Assembly (NCBI GenBank): GCA_015234115.1
Contig: JADFWP010000020.1
Span: 1 to 48,163 of the forward strand
Direction: 5' to 3'
Length of the DNA stretch: 48,163 nt
Source: Magnetococcales bacterium
GTDB lineage: Bacteria > Pseudomonadota > Magnetococcia > Magnetococcales > Magnetaquicoccaceae
Position 1 is the first letter of the stretch, and the number at the start of each line of letters is the position of its first letter. Under the pieces are notes generated by a model. It made no database searches and was not told the origin of the DNA. It saw nothing but the letters and a program-made list of their open reading frames with translations. The position numbers were made by a program, and so were the translations under genes. This document shows positions 43,283-48,163 of the stretch, piece by piece.

Positions 43283-44710
43283 ATGATGCACGCCCAGGTT
43301 GTGGTGGTCGGTGCTGGTCCCGGCGGTTATTCAGCCGCTTTTCTGGCCGCCGGGCGCGGCCTGGCAACGGTGCTGATCGATGCGGATCCGGCGCCGGGCG
43401 GGGTCTGTCTGCATCGGGGGTGCATTCCCAGCAAGGCGCTGCTGCATGCGGCGCGGGTGATCAGCGAAAGCGCGGCGGCGGCGCAGATGGGCATTCAGTT
43501 CGCACCGCCTCGTATCGATCTGGATCAACTGCGCGCCTGGAAAGAGCAGGTGGTCACCCGTCTGACCTCCGGTCTGGCCCAGCAGTGTCAACTGCGCGGG
43601 GTGACCCGCATTCCGGGCCAAGCCAGGCTGCTTGGCTCCAACCAGTTGGAGATCGCGCGGGAGGGTGAGGCGCCGCTGCGGATAAGCGCGGACCACATCA
43701 TTCTGGCTACGGGTTCCCGTCCCGCCCCGTTGCCGGGGATCCGGGAGTTGCCACCCGGGGTGATGGACTCCACCGATGCCCTGGCTCTGGAGACCATTCC
43801 AGCCTCGCTGCTGGTGGTGGGCGCGGGCAACATCGGCCTGGAGTTGGGGAGCGCCTATGCGGTCTTGGGTGCGCGGGTGCGGGTGGTCGAAGCCGCGAAC
43901 GGGATTCTGCCCGGTGCGGACCGGGATCTGATCCGCCCCCTGGCCACACGGTTGAACAGCCTGTTGGACGCCTTGATTCTTCAGGCGCGGGTGGTCTCGC
44001 TGGCTGCAATCCCGAACGGGGTGCGGGTCGAGGTGATGGAGGCGTCGGGGCAGGTCACCTGCCACGAGGTGGAAAAGGTGTTGATCGCCACCGGACGGAC
44101 TCCGGCCAGCGACATTCCGGGCCTGGAGCAGACCCGTGTGACTCTGGATGAGCGTGGGGCGATTCAGGTGGATGCGGCCATGCGCACGGCTGATCCCGCG
44201 ATTCTGGCCATCGGCGATGTCACCGGCGGGGCGATGTTGGCCCACAAGGCATCGGCCCAGGCGCGGGTGGCTGTGGCCACTTTGGCCGGCGAGGACCCTC
44301 CGGCCCATGCGCCGGTTCTGCCTGCGGTCACCTATACCGATCCCGAAGTGGCCTGGGCCGGTCTCACCGAGACTGCAGCGCGGGCGCAGGGCATTGCGGT
44401 GCGGGCGCTGCGTTTCCCGTGGGCGGCCTCGGGTCGCGCCCACACCCTGGAGCGCACCGAAGGGGTGACCAAATGGATCTGCGATCCGGTCACCGGGCGG
44501 ATTCTTGGCGTGGGCATCTGTGGCGTGGGCGCCGGCGAACTGCTTGCCGAAGGGGTTCTGGCCATGGAACAGGGGTTGACGCTCCAGGAGTTGGCCCATT
44601 GTGTCCATCCCCATCCGACCCTTTCGGAAACCCTGATGGAAGCAGCGGAAATCTTCTCCGGTCAGTGTGTCCACTTCCATGCTCCCGTGCGCAGACGCCC
44701 CGGAGAATGA
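43283..44710 (+). CDS. lpdA: Dihydrolipoyl dehydrogenase
   Basis: 475 residues from ATG 43283 (AAGGTGAT upstream). It oxidises dihydrolipoyl groups of 2-oxoacid dehydrogenase or glycine-cleavage complexes using FAD and NAD. FAD site VVVVGAGPGGYSAAFLAAGRG (~5-25), redox disulfide GGVCLHRGCIPSKALLHAA (~39-57; the family norm is TCLNVGC), NAD site LLVVGAGNIGLELGSAYAVLG, second FAD contact ILAIGDVTGGAMLAHKA, and the C-terminal catalytic His in HPHPTLSETLMEA. No complex components are nearby, so the partner complex is unknown, and a related disulfide oxidoreductase cannot be ruled out entirely. Confidence 0.9.
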   Translation: MMHAQVVVVGAGPGGYSAAFLAAGRGLATVLIDADPAPGGVCLHRGCIPSKALLHAARVISESAAAAQMGIQFAPPRIDLDQLRAWKEQVVTRLTSGLAQQCQLRGVTRIPGQARLLGSNQLEIAREGEAPLRISADHIILATGSRPAPLPGIRELPPGVMDSTDALALETIPASLLVVGAGNIGLELGSAYAVLGARVRVVEAANGILPGADRDLIRPLATRLNSLLDALILQARVVSLAAIPNGVRVEVMEASGQVTCHEVEKVLIATGRTPASDIPGLEQTRVTLDERGAIQVDAAMRTADPAILAIGDVTGGAMLAHKASAQARVAVATLAGEDPPAHAPVLPAVTYTDPEVAWAGLTETAARAQGIAVRALRFPWAASGRAHTLERTEGVTKWICDPVTGRILGVGICGVGAGELLAEGVLAMEQGLTLQELAHCVHPHPTLSETLMEAAEIFSGQCVHFHAPVRRRPGE

Positions 44711-44731
44711 GTCGCGGATGGAAAATTGCCA

Positions 44732-44760
44732 TTGACTCCTGCCGCCCTTTTTGCTAGGAT
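44732..44760 (+). promoter_or_regulatory. tRNA-Leu promoter
   Basis: TTGACT (44732-44737), a 17-bp spacer ending in a T-run and TTGC, then TAGGAT (44755-44760). It lies about 10 bp before the tRNA. The T-run followed by TGCTA is shared with the tRNA-Lys promoter. Confidence 0.75.
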
Positions 44761-44770
44761 GATCTTCGTT

Positions 44771-44857
44771 GCCGAGATGGCGGAACTGGTAGACGCACCA
44801 GACTCAAAATCTGGCGGGAGCAATCCCGTGTCGGTTCGACTCCGACCCTCGGCACCA
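44771..44857 (+). tRNA. tRNA-Leu (anticodon CAA)
   Basis: 87 nt including an encoded CCA. The anticodon stem CCAGA/TCTGG holds the loop CTCAAAA (CAA, reads UUG). There is a long variable arm (class II), D-arm GGTAGACGC and T-loop TTCGACT with stem GTCGG/CCGAC. Acceptor pairs 1-6 are normal; pair 7 would be A-C, a mismatch. It has its own promoter and terminator. Confidence 0.95.
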
Positions 44858-44869
44858 ATTCAAACTTTC

Positions 44870-44902
44870 AAGGACTTGTCCCCATGGGCCAAGTCCTTTT
44901 TT
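44870..44902 (+). terminator. Intrinsic terminator of tRNA-Leu
   Basis: AAGGACTTG (44870-44878) and CAAGTCCTT (44890-44898) form a perfect stem followed by a T-run (44897-44902). Confidence 0.8.
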
Positions 44903-44944
44903 GTTCGTGTCCCCGGCAGAAGGCGCGCATTTCTTGAGCACGAA

Positions 44945-45054
44945 CAGGTCATGGTGACCTTATTGGAAGACAAAGAAGGGGTCCGGGGGAGGAATCCCCC
45001 GGACCCCTTCTTCTTTTTCAACCGTGTGCCTTGCGAAACCGGTGCGGTTTGATG
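44945..45054. repeat. Palindromic repeat, family 2, copy B
   Basis: About 110 bp, homologous over its whole length to 36657-36764. The stem GAAGGGGTCCGGGGGA (44975-44990) with its exact complement (44995-45010) has loop GGAA. The arms differ from copy A at several positions, but both arms changed together. It lies between the tRNA-Leu terminator and hscA. Confidence 0.8.
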
Positions 45055-45085
45055 ATTTTTTTCTCATGCTGGAGGCGTCATCCCG

Positions 45086-46966
45086 ATGGACGTATTGCTG
45101 GAGATCATGGAGCCGGGTCAATCCCTTCTTCCTCATCAGACCGGACCCGGTATGCGCAAACGGGTGGTGGGCATTGACCTGGGAACCACGTTTTCACTCG
45201 TGGCTGCAATCGGCGTGGCGGGTACTCCCCTGTGCATTCCGGATGAAGAGGGCCATTGCGCGCTCCCGTCCGTGGTGCATTACGGAGAGGATCAGACCAT
45301 CCTGGTGGGTCGGGCGGCACGGGAACGCGCCCTGACGCATCCCGAGGCCACCATCGCTTCGGTCAAACGTTACATGGGGCGCGGGCTGGCGGATCTTTCC
45401 ACCCAGTTGTCCACCATTCCCCATGGCCTGGAAGCTGGGGAAGGGGGCATGGTGCGGATTGTTGCCGGTTCGGCCAGGGTCTCTCCGGTGGAGGTGTCGG
45501 CGGAAATTCTGAAGGCGCTCAAGCAACGGGCGGAAGAGGCGCTGGGCGGTGCCCTGCACGGGGTGGTGATCACGGTTCCGGCCTATTTCGATGACGCGCA
45601 ACGTCAGGCCACCAAGGATGCGGCACGGGTGGCCGGTCTGGAGGTGTTGCGTCTGCTCAACGAACCGACCGCTGCTGCGCTTGCCTATGGCCTGGACAAG
45701 GGCAGTGAAGGGTTGTACGCCATCTATGATTTGGGAGGAGGGACCTTCGACATTTCCCTCCTGAAACTGGAAAAAGAGGTTTTCCAGGTCATGGCCACCA
45801 GTGGGGATTCGGCCCTGGGCGGGGATGATCTGGATCAATGGCTTGTGCGGCGCATCATGCAGGAAACCGGCATGGAGCATCCGGATCCGGGTTGGATTCA
45901 GGCATGTCGCAAGGTGGCGCGCACGGTCAAGGAGCAGTTGTCGGATCAGGAGCAGGTTGAATTTTCTCTGCCTGGCGCCATTGGTCAAACCAGTCGCATC
46001 ACCCGGACCGAATTCGAAACCGGAATCCGCGAATTGATCCGGCGGACCATTCCGATTTGTCGTCGGGTACTCAAGGATGCCGGGGTCGCCTCCGAAGCGC
46101 TTCAGGGGGTGGTGCTGGTGGGCGGATCGACCCGGGTGCCGCTGGTGCGACGCATGGTGGCGGAATTTTTTGGTCGTGAGCCGTTGGTGGATCTGGACCC
46201 GGATCAGGTGGTGGCGCTGGGGGCGGCTCATCAGGCGGAAACCCTGGCTGGCAATGCGCCCGCCGAGATGCTGTTGCTGGATGTGACTCCGTTGTCGCTG
46301 GGGATCGAGACCATGGGGGATCTGGTGGAAAAGATCATCCCGCGCAATGCGCCGATCCCTACGGCCCGTGCCCAGGATTTCACCACCTTCCAGGATGGTC
46401 AGACTGCCATGGCCATTCATGTGGTGCAGGGCGAGCGGGAGTTGGCCAGCCAGTGTCGTTCCCTGGCCCGTTTCGAGTTGCGGGGCATTCCGCCGATGAC
46501 CGCCGGGGCGGCACGGATTCGCGTGACCTATCAGGTGGATGCGGATGGACTGTTGACGGTTTCGGCCCAGGAAGAGACCACTGGTGTCGCGCAATCGATT
46601 GCGGTCAAGCCTTCGTATGGGTTGACGGACGATGAAATCGCCGACATGCTGCAAGAGGCGATGCGGCATGGTGAAGCGGACCTGCTGGCTCGTCTGTTCA
46701 ACGAAGCCAAGGTGGAGGCGGATCGGGTTTTGGCGGCGGCCGGTGCGGCGTTGCGGGAAGATGGGGATTTGTTGAACGAAAACGAGTTGCAGCGGGTCAA
46801 AGGGGCGATGCAGACGCTCTGGGAGGCCACGCAAGGGGAATCGGCGGATCTGATCCAGGAGAGAATCCAGAAAATGGATCAGGAGACCCGTTTTTTTGCC
46901 CAGCGGCGCATGGACCGGAGTCTGCAACAGGCGATGACCGGTCGCAAGGTGGATGATTTTGCATGA
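45086..46966 (+). CDS. hscA: Fe-S cluster assembly chaperone HscA (Hsp70 family)
   Basis: 626 residues; ATG 45086 with CTGGAGG upstream, beginning [18 protein letters not shown], the N-terminal extension typical of HscA rather than DnaK. Hsp70 signatures are present: [42 protein letters not shown], and [21 protein letters not shown] peptide-binding domain ([26 protein letters not shown]) follows. HscA uses ATP to release the cluster from IscU together with the J-protein HscB. HscB and IscRSUA are not upstream here: the gene is preceded by a repeat and a tRNA gene. fdx starts 16 bp after its stop. Confidence 0.95.
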   Translation: MDVLLEIMEPGQSLLPHQTGPGMRKRVVGIDLGTTFSLVAAIGVAGTPLCIPDEEGHCALPSVVHYGEDQTILVGRAARERALTHPEATIASVKRYMGRGLADLSTQLSTIPHGLEAGEGGMVRIVAGSARVSPVEVSAEILKALKQRAEEALGGALHGVVITVPAYFDDAQRQATKDAARVAGLEVLRLLNEPTAAALAYGLDKGSEGLYAIYDLGGGTFDISLLKLEKEVFQVMATSGDSALGGDDLDQWLVRRIMQETGMEHPDPGWIQACRKVARTVKEQLSDQEQVEFSLPGAIGQTSRITRTEFETGIRELIRRTIPICRRVLKDAGVASEALQGVVLVGGSTRVPLVRRMVAEFFGREPLVDLDPDQVVALGAAHQAETLAGNAPAEMLLLDVTPLSLGIETMGDLVEKIIPRNAPIPTARAQDFTTFQDGQTAMAIHVVQGERELASQCRSLARFELRGIPPMTAGAARIRVTYQVDADGLLTVSAQEETTGVAQSIAVKPSYGLTDDEIADMLQEAMRHGEADLLARLFNEAKVEADRVLAAAGAALREDGDLLNENELQRVKGAMQTLWEATQGESADLIQERIQKMDQETRFFAQRRMDRSLQQAMTGRKVDDFA

Positions 46967-46982
46967 CGGACAAGGAATGAAC

Positions 46983-47324
46983 ATGATTCGTGTGACGTTT
47001 CAACCGATGAATCAAACCGTGGAAGCCGAAGCCGGGGACACCTTGCTGGAGCTGGCGCATGCCCATGACATCGCCCTGGAAGGGGCCTGCGAAGGGGCTT
47101 TGGCCTGTTCGACCTGTCATGTCATTGTGGATCCGGCGTGGGTGGATCGGCTGGATCCAGCGGATGAGCGGGAAGAAGACATGTTGGACAAAGCCTTTGG
47201 TCTGACTGCGACCAGTCGTCTGGGCTGTCAGATCGTATTGGACGATACGTTGGATGGATTGGTGGTCACCATTCCACCCTATTCGGTGAACATCAGTGTG
47301 GATAAGAAAGGAGGACGTTCATGA
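46983..47324 (+). CDS. fdx: ISC-type [2Fe-2S] ferredoxin
   Basis: 113 residues. I prefer ATG 46983 (MIRVTFQP), which has AAGGA 6 nt upstream; ATG 46977 is also in frame. The adrenodoxin-like cluster motif is CEGALACSTCHVIV (Cys-X5-Cys-X2-Cys), with the fourth Cys in SRLGCQIVLDD. The segment EREEDMLDKAFGLTATSRLGCQ is characteristic of ISC ferredoxins, which give electrons for cluster assembly on IscU. It overlaps iscX by 4 bp. Confidence 0.95.
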   Translation: MIRVTFQPMNQTVEAEAGDTLLELAHAHDIALEGACEGALACSTCHVIVDPAWVDRLDPADEREEDMLDKAFGLTATSRLGCQIVLDDTLDGLVVTIPPYSVNISVDKKGGRS

Positions 47325-47512
47325 AGTGGACCGACACTCATGAGATTGCGATTGCCTTGGCTGACAATATGCCGGATCAGGATCCCATGGTTGTGCGTTT
47401 TACGGAATTGATGGAGTGGGTGTTGCATCTGCCTGAGTTCGATGATGTGCCGGAACGGTGCAACGAAAAGATCCTGGAGGCGATTCAGATGGCCTGGATG
47501 GATGAGATCTGA
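47321..47512 (+). CDS. iscX: IscX, Fe-S cluster assembly regulator
   Basis: 63 residues, MKWTDTHEIAIALADNMPDQDP...PERCNEKILEAIQMAWMDE. The acidic face (DQDP, EFDDVPE) and the end ILEAIQMAW are typical of IscX/YfhJ, which binds IscS and iron. The start ATGA overlaps the fdx stop, so the two are translationally coupled. It closes the hscA-fdx-iscX operon. Confidence 0.95.
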   Translation: MKWTDTHEIAIALADNMPDQDPMVVRFTELMEWVLHLPEFDDVPERCNEKILEAIQMAWMDEI

Positions 47513-47542
47513 AAAAAAATCGTCCTACCCTCACAAAGGGGG

Positions 47543-47571
47543 TTCACTTGGAGAGGCTTTTTTGCTATAGT
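47543..47571 (+). promoter_or_regulatory. tRNA-Lys promoter, extended -10
   Basis: TTCACT (47543-47548), a 17-bp spacer and TATAGT (47566-47571) with TG one base before it, after a run of T. It lies between iscX and tRNA-Lys. Confidence 0.65.
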
Positions 47572-47614
47572 CTCCGGATCGTTTCTGAGGGGATATCCAA
47601 GCCCTCTCAAGCGT

Positions 47615-47690
47615 GGGCCGTTAGCTCAGTTGGTAGAGCAGCAGACTTTTAATCTGCGGGTCGTGGGTTCGACTCCCGCACGGCTCACCA
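47615..47690 (+). tRNA. tRNA-Lys (anticodon UUU)
   Basis: 76 nt with encoded CCA. Anticodon stem GCAGA/TCTGC and loop CTTTTAA (TTT). D-arm TAGCTCAGTTGGTAGAGCA and T-arm GTGGGTTCGACTCCCGC are regular. The acceptor stem is complete, with one G-U pair. Confidence 0.97.
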
Positions 47691-47718
47691 TTTTTGTTTC
47701 ACAAGGTATTCTCAGCAC

Positions 47719-47748
47719 AAAAGCCGCCCTTCCAGAGCGGCTTTTTTT
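47719..47748 (+). terminator. Intrinsic terminator after tRNA-Lys
   Basis: AAAAGCCGC and GCGGCTTTT enclose a 9-nt loop, followed by a T-run ending near 47748. Confidence 0.85.
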
Positions 47749-48054
47749 GTGGGCAAAATTCCAATATTTTCAATAGATAGCCAATACAGTTTGGAAACAC
47801 ACTTGGTTGGAAACCGGATCCGCAGGAGTCGAAAAACGGCCTTTCTCCCTTCTCCCTGGCGACATTCTCCAAAAGCTATGGACCGTTCATATGAAGTGGC
47901 CTGGAATTTTGGACCGAACTTTTGCCTTGAAAATCAACAAACAAGCCAGACCTGTTTTTTTGGGCGGTTTGTGCAAAAAGATGGTCGGCAACAGGAGTCA
48001 AACGTGTGTCCGATTTTCTTAATATCAATTTTTTGCCGACTTCTGATGAATTTA
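47749..48054. other. Non-coding, lower-GC stretch
   Basis: About 300 bp after the tRNA-Lys terminator with much lower GC than the rest. A plus-strand frame of 103 codons is open here, but it has no ribosome binding site, atypical composition and no recognisable motif, and I reject it. GTCGGCAA at 47982-47989 and TTGCCGAC at about 48032-48039 form a widely spaced inverted repeat. I see no RNA gene. Confidence 0.45.
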
Positions 48055-48163
48055 TTATGATTTAAATTCAAAAAAGAATTCCGCTTCCGCTACGGCCATG
48101 GTGGCACCCACGCCGCTCTCCGTATCGCGGAAGTGGCTCTGTGCCTGTGTTGGCCACCAGTCG
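48055..48163 (-). CDS. Possible C-terminal end of an unrecognised protein (5' part outside window)
   Basis: A minus-strand frame enters from the right edge and ends at TAA (48055-48057). It gives 35 residues (start DWWPTQAQSHFRD, end AEAEFFFEFKS). The GC-rich part of this frame looks like the genes in the rest of the window, while the sequence after the stop is AT-rich, as expected at a gene end. Too short to identify. Confidence 0.3.
   Translation of the reverse strand, partial: DWWPTQAQSHFRDTESGVGATMAVAEAEFFFEFKS

Noticed and set aside
47749-48060. 103-codon plus-strand frame at the right end
   Set aside because: No ribosome binding site, composition unlike neighbouring genes, no motif.

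Overview
The window is about 48 kb of GC-rich (roughly 60 % or more) bacterial DNA. Single-strand CDS runs, sigma70-type promoters, an ISC-type hscA-fdx-iscX operon, an RND/TolC outer-membrane repertoire and PpiD point to a Gram-negative member of the Pseudomonadota. The mixture (DUF697 protein, PPK2 with CHAD, many palindromic intergenic repeats) reminds me of Magnetococcales-like lineages, but that is a weak inference and no marker gene here proves it.

Positions 1-28946 hold a large hybrid polyketide/non-ribosomal-peptide gene cluster. On the minus strand, a Sfp-type phosphopantetheinyl transferase overlaps by 4 bp a type I PKS that runs off the left edge (KS-[no AT]-DH-KR-ACP). Divergent from it is a type II thioesterase. 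A very strong promoter then leads to a small DUF697 membrane protein and, further on, a TolC-family outer-membrane protein. A 4722-residue tetramodular NRPS (C-A-T, C-A-T, C-A-MT-T, C-A-T) follows, and 17 bp later a fully reducing PKS module with the unusual order KS-AT-KR-DH-ER-ACP. Specificity codes read by eye suggest Ala-like, Val, N-methylated Dab-like, and Thr (perfect code), then a malonate extension reduced to a methylene. No terminal thioesterase or reductase is visible, so chain release must use something outside the window or the small thioesterase.

Positions 28976-36633 hold accessory and housekeeping genes: a GH46-type chitosanase with a peptidoglycan-binding-like domain, a DUF4197 protein, a divergent CHAD/PPK2 pair (polyphosphate binding and use), and a cytidylate-kinase-like protein directly followed by a hybrid histidine kinase with a degenerate C-terminal HPt. 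Positions 36805-41050 encode a two-gene MdtAB/AcrAB-like RND efflux system without its own outer-membrane channel. Positions 41364-47690 hold ppiD, a dihydrolipoyl dehydrogenase, tRNA-Leu(CAA), hscA-fdx-iscX and tRNA-Lys(UUU). The last ~400 bp are of lower GC and mostly non-coding, with the C-terminal end of an unrecognised minus-strand frame at the edge.

The most notable non-gene structure is a set of palindromic repeats. One family (GGGGGTGAG...CTCCCCCCATCATG) occurs in tandem upstream of the NRPS and again inside the NRPS coding sequence, as a 69-bp in-frame insertion. A second family (about 108 bp with a GGGGGA/TCCCCC core) occurs in two intergenic places. Two in-frame tandem repeats, 12 bp in adenylation domain 4 and 18 bp in the histidine-kinase sensor region, look like length-variable loci.
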